From Pelomonas sp047654805 (GTDB lineage: Bacteria; Pseudomonadota; Gammaproteobacteria; Burkholderiales; Burkholderiaceae_C): a stretch of DNA of 64,000 nucleotides. Position 1 is the first letter of the stretch, and every line of letters starts with the position of its first letter. The notes beneath the pieces are model-generated. The model did no database searches. It was not told the origin of the DNA and was given only the letters and a program-made list of their open reading frames with translations. The DNA is taken from assembly GCF_047654805.1 (NCBI RefSeq), contig NZ_JASGIV010000001.1, positions 4,712,001-4,776,000 on the forward strand, in the 5' to 3' direction. Positions 40,520-49,280 of this stretch are shown here, piece by piece. The translations under genes and the position numbers were made by a program.

Positions 40520-41497
40520 TCAGTTGGCCTGCAGCCAGGCCATCGCCGAGGCAATCAGCTCCCTGGACTTGTTAAGTACCTCATCGCTGCCGTAGTGGCG
40601 GAAGTAGCACTCGACGTGCATCACCAGCGCGAGGTGCAGCAGATACAGCCATGAGCGGCGCATCTCGTTTGCCGTGAACTCGGTCTTGCCGTAGCCGAGC
40701 ATGGCCTGGGTCACACCCTCCCAGCACAGCGACCTGAACTGCGCCTCCATCAAAGGCTCAGCCCACAAGGCACGTTCGAAGTCGATGATTCCCTTGACTC
40801 GCCCCTGCTCGACGAAGAAGTTGGGCTTCCATGCGTCCCAGTGAACGAGGCAGGGCTGCGTCACCTCGTCGAGTGCCTCCGCGTGCTTCTCAACAGCCGC
40901 ACGCAGCGCGTCGTAGCCGTAGTCGAAGACGACCGACTTGTCTGCCGCATCGGCGAACACCGAATCCATGATCTTCAGGAACGCCGCCTTCCAGCTGTCG
41001 GCACGCAGTTCTGGATTGCCGTCGTACCCGAAGAAGCTGCCCTTGAATGTGTTGATCTCCCGGATGATTGCGCCGATTTCGCGATCGATGGCGGCTTTCT
41101 GGTCCGGGCTCATCGCCTCGTGGACGTGGTCGAGGTTCTGGCCTTCGATCTTCTCCATGAAGAAGTAGCTTGAGTCGCACACGTCACGCGCGTCGTCGCA
41201 GAAGTAGATCTCCGGCACCGGGATGCCAGCGTTCTGGCGCACCAGACGCATGATGGCCACCTCGGTGAGCATGATGTTGCGCTCGTAGCGCATCACCTGC
41301 GCCTGCGCAGCCGGCGCGATCTTGAGGACGGCCTCGCGGCCGTCGACCAGGCGCACGGCGTAAGCCGCGTTGAACCAGCCGTCCTTCAGCTCGCGCACCG
41401 CGTCGGCGCCCGGCTGCAGACCGACGCCACGAAACCCCTTGCGCGCCATGGCGTCGATCTGCGCCCAGGTCTTCACGTTCTTGGTCTTGCTTTCCAT
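40520..41497 (-). CDS. APH-family phosphotransferase-like protein (sugar or small-molecule kinase)
   Basis: A 325-residue protein of the aminoglycoside phosphotransferase/choline kinase fold: ATP-binding strand AVLKIAP, catalytic loop CLVHWDAWKPNFFV (Asp at about 217, Asn 5 later) and metal-binding GIIDFERALWAEP. The family includes antibiotic kinases, homoserine and choline kinases and sugar kinases. Here the neighbours (DeoR regulator, glucosidase, sugar acetyltransferase) favour a sugar or glycoside substrate, but this is inference. Start is the ATG at 41497, preceded by GAGGACATCG; a much longer frame upstream is antisense to deoR-like coding and was rejected. Confidence 0.85.
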   Translation of the reverse strand: MESKTKNVKTWAQIDAMARKGFRGVGLQPGADAVRELKDGWFNAAYAVRLVDGREAVLKIAPAAQAQVMRYERNIMLTEVAIMRLVRQNAGIPVPEIYFCDDARDVCDSSYFFMEKIEGQNLDHVHEAMSPDQKAAIDREIGAIIREINTFKGSFFGYDGNPELRADSWKAAFLKIMDSVFADAADKSVVFDYGYDALRAAVEKHAEALDEVTQPCLVHWDAWKPNFFVEQGRVKGIIDFERALWAEPLMEAQFRSLCWEGVTQAMLGYGKTEFTANEMRRSWLYLLHLALVMHVECYFRHYGSDEVLNKSRELIASAMAWLQAN

Positions 41498-41549
41498 CGA
41501 TGTCCTCGCCGAATTGGCATGCGCCCGGCCTGTTTGCACGATTATGCAT

Positions 41550-41562
41550 GGTTTGCAAAACC
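41550..41562. promoter_or_regulatory. Candidate operator between the APH-like and DeoR-type genes
   Basis: GGTTT-GCA-AAACC is a perfect palindrome in the 90-base divergent region, flanked by TTTGCACG and CGTGCACAA half-sites. DeoR-family proteins bind such palindromes at their own promoters. CACAAT at 41570-41575 is a possible -10 for the DeoR gene. Confidence 0.5.
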
Positions 41563-41587
41563 AAACGTGCACAATTAAGATGACCCC

Positions 41588-42376
41588 ATGAACTCCGAAC
41601 TTCCGCTGGGCCGCAGAGACGTCATCGCCAACCGACTTGCGCAAGGAGAACCGGTCGTGGCCGCCGCCCTCGCCGCCGAATTCGCAGTCTCCGAGGACGC
41701 CATCCGGCGCGACCTGCGAGCACTGGCCGCCGAGGGCCTGTGCCGCCGCGTCTATGGCGGAGCGCTGCCGGTGTCCGGTCACAACCAGCCGATGTTTGCG
41801 CGCATCGACAAGGACAAGGCTCGCAAGCAAGCCCTGGCACGACGCGCCGCCGAATCCATCCTGCCTGGCGAGGTGGTGTTCCTGGACGCCGGCAGCACCA
41901 ACCTGGCACTGACCGAGTTCCTGCCTGAAGACCAGGAGCTGCTCGTGGTCACGAACTCCATCGATATCGCCTCCGCAGTGCTGCGGCGACCGGACTTGAG
42001 GCTCATCATGCTCGGAGGCACGGTCGACCCGACCATCGGAGGCTGCGTCGATCTCGTCGCAGTCCAGGGCGCTAGTGCGCTGCGCATCGACCGCTGCTTC
42101 CTTGGCACCGCAGGGATAGACGCCCAGTTCGGCGCCACGGCCGACCTGCATTCGGATGCCCTGTTCAAGCGGGTGGTACTTGATGTGACCCAGCACTGCG
42201 TGGTCCTGGCGATGAACCACAAGTTCACGACAAAGTCCACGCACCGCATCTGCGGGCTCCAGGACATCGAGCTCATGCTCGTCGAGCACGATGTACCTGA
42301 GAGCCACATCGAGCCGCTGCGCGGCGGCTGCCCGAACATCGTCAGGGTCGAAGACCCTCAAGCAGCAGGGCAGTGA
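41588..42376 (+). CDS. DeoR/GlpR-family transcriptional regulator
   Basis: A 262-residue regulator: N-terminal winged HTH (about 8-62; VVAAALAAEFAVSEDAIRRDLRALAAEG) and a C-terminal sugar-phosphate-sensing domain with LDAGSTNLALTEFL and FLGTAGIDAQFGATADL. DeoR proteins usually repress sugar catabolic genes until a phosphorylated sugar binds. Divergent from the kinase and acetyltransferase genes, overlapping the MFS gene (GTGA) in front and close to the GH3 glucosidase, so it probably controls the whole sugar block. Confidence 0.92.
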   Translation: MNSELPLGRRDVIANRLAQGEPVVAAALAAEFAVSEDAIRRDLRALAAEGLCRRVYGGALPVSGHNQPMFARIDKDKARKQALARRAAESILPGEVVFLDAGSTNLALTEFLPEDQELLVVTNSIDIASAVLRRPDLRLIMLGGTVDPTIGGCVDLVAVQGASALRIDRCFLGTAGIDAQFGATADLHSDALFKRVVLDVTQHCVVLAMNHKFTTKSTHRICGLQDIELMLVEHDVPESHIEPLRGGCPNIVRVEDPQAAGQ

Positions 42377-43942
42377 CGTCCTTGACACCGAGCATGGCCG
42401 CGGCGAGCGCCGCGAAGCGCAGCCCGCGGGAGTCGTTCCTGGCCATGCTCGGCGTGACACTCGTCTACATGCTGACGGCGTTGAACGGCTCCGCGGTCAG
42501 CACGGCGCTGCCCAGAATGGCAGCAGAACTGCAAGGCTTCGAGTTGTACGCCTGGCCAGCCACCGCATACCTGCTCACGAGCATCGTCGCCATTCCCGTC
42601 GTTGGCAGGCTGGGCGACCTGCATGGCCGCAAGCGCATCCTGCTATGGGCGGTCGCCACGTTTTCGTTGATGTCCGCAGCCTGCGCAGCAGCGCAAACCA
42701 TGGAGCAGCTCATCATCGCGCGCGCGCGGCGGCGGCATGATCGTCGGCGTCCTGTCGGCCTGCATCGCGGACCTGTTTCCCGAACCCGTGGACCGCATGC
42801 GCTGGCAGCTCATGCACTCCGTCGGCTTTGCCCTTGCACAGGGCGTGGGCCCCTGGCTTGGGGGCTGGTTGACCGAGCACGCCACTTGGCGTTGGGTGTT
42901 CCTGGCTGCGGTGCCGGTGGCGTTGCTGGCCTGGTTCACAACCTGGCGTTTCTTCCCGCTTGTCGAACACCACGAGGCAATGGAGCGCCGCGTCGACGCG
43001 ACGTCGGTCGTCCTGCTCGCGGTGTCGCTGATCGTCTTGGTCCTGTGGTCCGGGGCCATCGAAGGAGCGGGCCTGACGTCGCCGTCGGCGCTGGCCTGCA
43101 TCGGCATAGCCACGGTCTCGGCCTACCTGTTCATACGCCGACAGCGGAATTGCGCGGCACCCATCGTTCCGGCGGAGGTGCGGGCCAGCGGCGGAACGCT
43201 GCAACTGCTCGCGCTCGGAACAATGGCTGGCCTCGTGCTCAACATGCTCTTGTTCACGACGCCGCTGCTCCTCCAGGCGGGGCTGCAACTGTCGGCAGAT
43301 GAGGCCGGCGCCGTCATGACGCCGCTCCTGCTGTGCATCACCATCGCCAGCGTCGCCAACGCCCGCCTCGCCATGCGCATGGATCGCGCGGAGGGACTCA
43401 TGGTGGGAGGGCACCTTCTCCTCGCAACGGGGTGCATGCTGATGGCCGTCGGCGACGCAGGGCATTCCACGGCGTACATCGCGCTGAGCCTGGGCATCTG
43501 CGGCACCGCGTTCGGCTTCCTCCTGCCCAATTTCACTCAGCACATCCTCGTGCTGACCAGCCGGCAAAACGGCGGCCTCGCGTCGGCGCTGGGACAGGCG
43601 TCAAGGCTGCTCGGTGGCCTGCTGGGCGCGGCCCTGGGCTGGGCGCTCGTTGCGTCTCTCTTCCGCAGCTCCGTGACCGACGCATTGGCTGCGGCGGGCG
43701 CGGGGCATGCCGCGCTGGCCAGCCTGCTCGACTCGCCTCAGGTGCTGCTGCAGCCCGGAGGAATCCTCAAGCTCAAGCAGGCCGCCACACAGTCGGGCGC
43801 CGATCCAGGCGAGATGCTTGTCCTGTCGAGGAACGCCATCGCGGACGCCGTTCGCGCCAGCTACGCGGTGTGTGCGGCGCTGGCGGTTGCCTGCGCCGCC
43901 ATCAGCGCACGGCTCCCGCCCTTCCCTGTGAATCGTGGTTGA
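42373..43942 (+). pseudogene. MFS transporter (DHA2-like), frameshifted
   Basis: A GTG start overlapping the regulator stop gives a normal MFS N-terminus with membrane helices and the loop motif GRLGDLHGRKRI. Around 42718-42740, in the run GCGCGCGCGGCGGCGG, the frame shifts by one. The rest of the transporter (from MIVGVLSACIADLFPEP, about 400 residues with some ten helices) continues one frame over to 43942. Both halves have good coding character. Either the gene is broken by slippage at the GC repeat, or the assembly has an error there. If intact it would be about 520 residues of the drug/sugar-efflux type. Confidence 0.8.
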
Positions 43943-44049
43943 GCAACAGCAGCCCATCCCAACCCCGCCGGACGCCCCCTTCGGGCGGGGACGCCGGCCC
44001 GTTCCGTCGCAACGCCAAGCGTCTACATCGCCGCCCCAGGAGTCCGTTC

Positions 44050-46350
44050 ATGAAGACCGTCCCCCCGCTCACCGTCACCGCAATTCCCGGTGCCGCGCCC
44101 AGCTCCTCGCCCATCCCCGGTGAGGGCGACGCAGGCCAGGGCTTCAGGCCGCTGAGCGACATGGAGGTGCGCGCCCGCGCCGATGCGCTCATCGCGGAGA
44201 TGACCCCCGAGGAAAAGGCTGGACAGATCACCCAGTACTTCGACTTTCTCAGCGTTGCCGAGGAGGCTGCGCGCGTTGAGGCGGAGATGGCTGCGGCGCG
44301 GGCCGGGTCGCTGCTGTTCGTCCACGACGCCCGTGAACTTCATCGACTGCAGCAAACCGCCGTCGAGAAGACACGCCTGAAGATACCGCTGCTGTTCGGC
44401 TACGACGTCATCCACGGCCTGCGCACCATCATGCCGGTGCCTATCGCGCTGGCGGCCAGCTGGGACCCGAAGCTGGCCGAGCAAAGTCAGGCTGTCGCGG
44501 CTCGGGAGGCCCGCGCCGTCGGCATCCACTGGACCTTTGCACCCAATGTCGACATCGCACGTGACCCCCGCTGGGGGCGCATGATCGAGGGCGCGGGCGA
44601 GGATCCCTACCTCGGCAGCGCGATGGCGGCAGCCCAGGTCCGCGGCTTTCAGGGAGCGGGCATCGGCACGCCGGGAACCATCATCGCCGGCCCAAAGCAC
44701 TTCGCTGGCTACGGCGCCTCCATCGGCGGTCGCGACTACGACGAAGTCAACCTGTCGGACAGCGAACTCTGGAACGTCTATCTGCCGCCGTTCAAGGCCG
44801 CGGTGGATGCCGGCGCCGGCAACATCATGAGCGCCTACATGGGACTCAATGGCGTGCCTGCCACGGGCAACCACTGGCTGCTCACCAACGTGCTGCGCGA
44901 GACCTGGGGCTTCAAGGGTTTCATCGTGACTGACGCCGGCTCGGCGCATGACCTGCAGACTCACGAGTTCGCATCCAGCCTGGAGGACGCGGGCATCCGC
45001 GCCCTCATCGCCGGCGTCGACATGGAGATGGCGCCGCCTTTCGGCACCTCGGCCTTCAAGACGCTCCCGAAGAGCCTTGCTGAAGGCAAGGTCTCAGTTG
45101 ACGCCGTCGACGACGCCGTGCGCCGCGTGCTCGAGGCCAAGATTCGCATGGGCTTGTTCGAGAACCCCTACGTCGACCTTGACGAGGCCGAGCGCGTGCT
45201 GAACGATCCGCAGCATCGCGTGGTGGCGCGTGTCGCTGCCGAGCGCTCGGCCGTGCTGCTGCACAACGACGGCGGCGTGCTGCCACTGAACGGCGCGGTC
45301 CTCCAGTCGATCGCCGTCATCGGCCCGTTGGCCGACTCGGCGCGCGACACAACGGGACCCTGGGTCTTCGACCAGGACGACCGGGAGACCGTGACCGTCC
45401 TCAATGGCATCAGGGCCAAAGTCGGCAAGGGTGTGCGTGTTGACTACTCGCCGGGCGCCACGATGCCCGCGCGTCTGCACAAGTCCATCTTCGACTCCAG
45501 CCCGCACAAGGAGGTCCCGCGCGTCCAGGTCGACGACGACGCCGAGATTCGCCGTTCGGTCGAACTGGCCCGCACGTCCGACATCGCGGTGCTGGTACTT
45601 GGGGAAGAGCAGCTGATGATCGGCGAGCAGGCGTCTCGGTCCTCCCTGGACTTGCCCGGTCGCCAGCAAGAGCTGCTCGACGCCGTTCTCGCCACAGGCA
45701 CGCCGGTCGTGGTGCTCTTGATGGCCGCACGCCCCCTGGACCTGAAGGGCAGCAAGCCCGCAGCGCTGATGACCATCTGGTATCCCGGCACTCAAGGCGG
45801 TGCCGCCGTAGCCAACCTGCTCTTCGGGGATGTGTCCCCTGGCGGCAAGCTGCCGTTCAACTGGCCGCGCAACATTGGCCAGATCCCGATGCCGTACGCC
45901 CACCTGAAGACTCATCAACCGAGGACGGCCGGCGAACGCTACTGGAATGAGCCGAGCACGCCGCTGTACGTGTTCGGCCACGGCCTGAGCTACTCGACCT
46001 TCACGTTCTCCAGGCTGCAGACCGACAAGACACGCATTGCCGTCGGCGAATCCATCACCGTCAGCGTCGATGTCAGCAACGCAGGTGAGCACGAAGCTGA
46101 TGAGGTGGTTCAGCTGTACATCCATCAACGCTACGGCACGGCGGCACGGCCGGTCCGCGAACTCAAGGGATTTGAGCGGGTGACCCTCGCGCCGGGCCAG
46201 ACACGCACCATCCGCTTCAAGCTGCAACCGCATGACCTGCGCTACTGGGCTGCATCGACGCGATCGTTCGTGCAGGATGCGGCTGTGTTCGACGTGTATG
46301 TCGGCAACAGCTCGGCGGCCTCGCTGGCCGGCACCTTCGAGGTCCATTGA
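44050..46350 (+). CDS. Glycoside hydrolase family 3 beta-glucosidase (BglX-like)
   Basis: A 766-residue GH3 enzyme: N-terminal catalytic barrel (FGYDVIHGLRTIMPVPIALAAS; WTFAPNVDIARDPRWGR; AGPKHFAGYG with the nucleophile Asp in FIVTDAGSAHDL), C-terminal GH3 domain (LGEEQLMIGEQASRSSLDLPG) and fibronectin III-like domain (VVQLYIHQRYGTAARPVRELKGFERV). It cleaves terminal beta-glucosides. No signal peptide is seen, unlike E. coli BglX, so it may be cytoplasmic or exported another way. AGGAG 7 bases before the ATG sets the start; the longer open frame overlaps the MFS gene and is spurious. Confidence 0.93.
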   Translation: MKTVPPLTVTAIPGAAPSSSPIPGEGDAGQGFRPLSDMEVRARADALIAEMTPEEKAGQITQYFDFLSVAEEAARVEAEMAAARAGSLLFVHDARELHRLQQTAVEKTRLKIPLLFGYDVIHGLRTIMPVPIALAASWDPKLAEQSQAVAAREARAVGIHWTFAPNVDIARDPRWGRMIEGAGEDPYLGSAMAAAQVRGFQGAGIGTPGTIIAGPKHFAGYGASIGGRDYDEVNLSDSELWNVYLPPFKAAVDAGAGNIMSAYMGLNGVPATGNHWLLTNVLRETWGFKGFIVTDAGSAHDLQTHEFASSLEDAGIRALIAGVDMEMAPPFGTSAFKTLPKSLAEGKVSVDAVDDAVRRVLEAKIRMGLFENPYVDLDEAERVLNDPQHRVVARVAAERSAVLLHNDGGVLPLNGAVLQSIAVIGPLADSARDTTGPWVFDQDDRETVTVLNGIRAKVGKGVRVDYSPGATMPARLHKSIFDSSPHKEVPRVQVDDDAEIRRSVELARTSDIAVLVLGEEQLMIGEQASRSSLDLPGRQQELLDAVLATGTPVVVLLMAARPLDLKGSKPAALMTIWYPGTQGGAAVANLLFGDVSPGGKLPFNWPRNIGQIPMPYAHLKTHQPRTAGERYWNEPSTPLYVFGHGLSYSTFTFSRLQTDKTRIAVGESITVSVDVSNAGEHEADEVVQLYIHQRYGTAARPVRELKGFERVTLAPGQTRTIRFKLQPHDLRYWAASTRSFVQDAAVFDVYVGNSSAASLAGTFEVH

Positions 46351-46892
46351 CACGCACCCTGCTGCGCGACGATGCGGGGCGGCCGCAAGCCGGGCGGGTT
46401 CAGCCTCGAGGTACTGCAGGCTCGCACGAGGCCAGGCACTGGCAGGCTGACGGTCCCGGCGCACGCGCGCCGTTCCGCCTGGTCGGCGCCAAGAGCAGCA
46501 CGCCTCGACAATACGTGACGAACGCCGCCCCGGCCAGGTGCTCGCCCGGGAGGCCTCCGGGCGCGAGCCGCCGCCAACCGGCCCTCTGCGCCAGTCGGCC
46601 AAGCGCGTAGTCAGCGCCGAGGGAGCATGCACGGCCGGGTCGATCTGGTGTGTGGTGCACATGCTCACGCACCCGGACCGCTCAATGGCTGATCGACGTG
46701 CCCAGGCGATCAAGGGCACTCAAGCCACTCAAGGTCGCTCCAGGGCAGCCCAGGGCGGCCCAGGGCAGCCGGCTTCCGGTCGGGCGCGTTTTTTTTGCTT
46801 GTGCGGACCGCGGCGGAAGCCTCAGGCAGACCACCGCGAAGCCGCCGCCCCTCGTCGGCGCACTACCATTGCCAACCTCTGGGAGAGGCTCC
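46351..46892. other. 540-base non-coding stretch
   Basis: No ORF here has convincing coding character on either strand. It contains three near-repeats of CCCAGGGC (46738-46770), a run of eight T at 46789-46796 after a GC-rich weak hairpin, and at 46868-46890 the ribosome-binding site GGGAGAGG of the next gene. A promoter for the sensor/kinase pair must lie here but I cannot pick it out. Confidence 0.5.
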
Positions 46893-47765
46893 ATGAAACT
46901 GCTCGCGAAATTCAATCTCGTCTACCTGGTCGTGATGGGCCTGGGCATCGCCCTGAGCGGCTACATCGCGCGCAACCTGCTGCAGAACAATGCCCAGCAG
47001 GAGGTCGTCGAAAGCGCCCGCATGCTCATGGAGAAGGCACTGGCCGTTCGCAACTACACCAACACGCAGATCAAGCCACTGCTGGCATCGCAGATGGCCA
47101 CCGAGTTCCTGCCGCAGACTGTGCCCAGCTACTCGGCCACCGAGGTGCTGGGCACGCTGCTGGCCAACCACCCCGAGTTCGCCTACAAGGAGGCGACGCT
47201 CAACCCCACCAACCCGCGTGACCGCGCCACGAGTTGGGAGGTGGACATCGTCGGCCAGTTCCGCTCCTCGGCCGACCTGAAGGAAACCGTCGGTACGCGC
47301 GACACCCCCGCCGGCCCGTCGCTGTACATCGCCCGCCCGCTGCGCATCACCGACCCCGCCTGCCTGGCCTGCCACAGCAGCGTTGAGGCAGCACCCGCCA
47401 CCATGGTGGCCAAGTACGGCCCGGCCAACGGCTTCGGCTGGAACCTCAATGAAGTCATCGGCGCCCAGGTCGTCTCCGTGCCGCTGGGCGTGCCGCTGCA
47501 GCGCGCAGAGCAGACCTTCAAGGTCTTCATCACATCGCTGGTCGGCGTGTTCGTCGCAGTGGGCATCGTGCTCAACCTGATGATCTGGATGCTGGTGGTC
47601 CGCCCCGTCACCCAACTCTCGGCGCTGGCCGACCGCGTCAGCCAGGGCGACCTGGACGCCCCCGAGTTCAGGACCCGCGGCAAGGACGAGATCGCGACGC
47701 TGTCCGACTCGTTCTCGCGCATGCGTGCCAGCGTCGTGCAGGCCATGAAGCTGCTGGACGCCTGA
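46893..47765 (+). CDS. DUF3365 (Tll0287-like) membrane sensor with haem c motif and HAMP domain
   Basis: A 290-residue membrane protein: N-terminal helix (about 8-28), a periplasmic DUF3365 domain (about 35-200) containing PACLACHSS, a CxxCH c-type haem site (about 165-169), a second helix (about 218-240) and a cytoplasmic HAMP domain (about 240-290). It ends right after HAMP with no output domain. The Tll0287-like fold is known in redox or haem sensors. The Ser/Thr kinase gene starts 19 bases later, so HAMP may signal to a separate partner. Start preceded by GGGAGAGG. Confidence 0.85.
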   Translation: MKLLAKFNLVYLVVMGLGIALSGYIARNLLQNNAQQEVVESARMLMEKALAVRNYTNTQIKPLLASQMATEFLPQTVPSYSATEVLGTLLANHPEFAYKEATLNPTNPRDRATSWEVDIVGQFRSSADLKETVGTRDTPAGPSLYIARPLRITDPACLACHSSVEAAPATMVAKYGPANGFGWNLNEVIGAQVVSVPLGVPLQRAEQTFKVFITSLVGVFVAVGIVLNLMIWMLVVRPVTQLSALADRVSQGDLDAPEFRTRGKDEIATLSDSFSRMRASVVQAMKLLDA

Positions 47766-47784
47766 CCGCACCCATTTCCCTTCC

Positions 47785-49221
47785 ATGGCCACGACGAAGC
47801 ATCCGACGCAGCTCGGCAAGTACCGCATCACCGAAGTCCTGGGTGAAGGCGCGATGGGCGTCGTCTACAAGGGCTTCGACCCCGACATCCAGCGCACCGT
47901 CGCCCTCAAGACCATACGCACGAGCCTGGACGCCGAGGACGACAGTCCCGGCGCGCCGGCCTCGCGCTTTCGCAACGAAGCCCAGGCCGCCGGGCGGCTG
48001 GGCCATCCGGGCATCGTCGCCGTCTACGACTTCGGACGGGACCGGCAGATCGCCTACATCGCGATGGAGTTCGTCGAGGGCCGCTCGCTGGCCAGCTATC
48101 TGAGCGCCAAGCTGCGCTTCACCGACACCGACATTCCCGGCATCATGAGCCAACTGCTCGACGCCCTGGGCCACGCCCACGAGAAGGGCGTCTGGCATCG
48201 CGATGTCAAGCCGGCCAACATCATCATGACGACGGCCGGCCGCCTGAAGGTGGCCGACTTCGGCATCGCGCGCATCGAGAGCACCAACCTCACCCAGACG
48301 CACTACATGGTGGGCACGCCAAGCTACATGGCGCCCGAGCAGTTCCTCGGCAAGCCAATGGACCGGCGCGTGGACATCTACGGCGCCGGCGTGGTGCTCT
48401 ACCAGCTGCTGACCGGTCGCACGCCCTTCACCGGCACGACCGAGTCGCTGATGTACAAGGTCGTCAACGAGCCGCCCGAGCCCCCCTCGGCCGTGGACGG
48501 CTCGGGCCGCCCCCGCTGGTTCGATGCCATCGTCGCGCGAGCCCTGGCCAAGCGTGCCGAGGACCGCTTCGCGACGGCCGACGAGTTCAAGCAGGCGCTG
48601 CTCGACGGCGTGGGCCGGCGCATCGACGACAGCAGCTGGGAGACGACGGTCATGATGGCCCCGCCGCGCCCCGCACGCCCGCCGCTGTCTCCGCCCACCT
48701 TCGCGCCGCCGTCGGTGGGCAGCGCGTCCACGGGTACGCCGCCGCCCAGCCACTGGGACAGGGCACAGCTGACCCAGGCCGAACAGTCACTGGCCCGCCA
48801 CGTCGGCCCGCTCGCCAGCGTGCTGGTGCGCCGGGCCGCACGCGAATGCGCCGATCTCAACGAGCTCTATGCCAAGCTGGCCGAACAGGTGAGCGACCCG
48901 CGCGCGCGCGACGCCTTCCTCGGCCAGGCCAGCCTGGTCACGGGCGGCAGCGTGAAGACGGCCGGCGGCGGCACGGCCAGTGTTCCCTCCATGCCCGGCT
49001 CGAGCAGCGGCACGGCCATTGGCGGACCGCTGAACGAGGCGCTGATGGACAAGGTCGCGCCGCTGCTCGCGCAGCACGTGGGCCCCATCGCCAAGGTGCT
49101 GGTCAAGCGCGCTGCGGCCGGCACGGACAGCCGCGCGGTGTTCTTCAACCGGCTGGCGGAGGCCGTCGCTGATCCGGCGGCGCGCACCCGGCTGCTGGCG
49201 GAACTGGGCAAGCTCGCCTGA
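47785..49221 (+). CDS. Serine/threonine protein kinase with duplicated C-terminal module
   Basis: A 478-residue Hanks-type kinase (domain about 11-275) with all key residues: glycine loop GEGAMGVVYKG, ATP-Lys in VALKTI, catalytic HRDVKPAN, DFGIAR and MAPEQFLG. A Pro-rich linker is followed by two copies of a ~50-residue module: about 327-380 (LARHVGPLASVLVRRAA) and about 420-475 (LAQHVGPIAKVLVKRAA). No transmembrane helix. It probably phosphorylates cytoplasmic proteins in response to the adjacent haem-domain sensor. The module may be a dimerisation or effector-binding domain. Confidence 0.92.
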   Translation: MATTKHPTQLGKYRITEVLGEGAMGVVYKGFDPDIQRTVALKTIRTSLDAEDDSPGAPASRFRNEAQAAGRLGHPGIVAVYDFGRDRQIAYIAMEFVEGRSLASYLSAKLRFTDTDIPGIMSQLLDALGHAHEKGVWHRDVKPANIIMTTAGRLKVADFGIARIESTNLTQTHYMVGTPSYMAPEQFLGKPMDRRVDIYGAGVVLYQLLTGRTPFTGTTESLMYKVVNEPPEPPSAVDGSGRPRWFDAIVARALAKRAEDRFATADEFKQALLDGVGRRIDDSSWETTVMMAPPRPARPPLSPPTFAPPSVGSASTGTPPPSHWDRAQLTQAEQSLARHVGPLASVLVRRAARECADLNELYAKLAEQVSDPRARDAFLGQASLVTGGSVKTAGGGTASVPSMPGSSSGTAIGGPLNEALMDKVAPLLAQHVGPIAKVLVKRAAAGTDSRAVFFNRLAEAVADPAARTRLLAELGKLA

Positions 49222-49236
49222 GCGGGCAGCCGTGAA

Positions 49237-49259
49237 GAAGGGGCCCCGAGGGCCCCTTC
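49237..49259. terminator. Bidirectional hairpin terminator
   Basis: GAAGGGGCCC and GGGCCCCTTC form a perfect 10-bp stem around CGA between the convergent kinase and lipoprotein genes. No long T-run, so it may work with Rho or as a simple barrier. Confidence 0.6.
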
Positions 49260-49280
49260 AGTCACTCAAGCTGCCGCCGC

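Noticed and set aside
40520..42460. 646-codon version of the APH-like gene
   Set aside because: The extra N-terminal half is antisense to the DeoR gene; the homologous part starts at the ATG at 41497.
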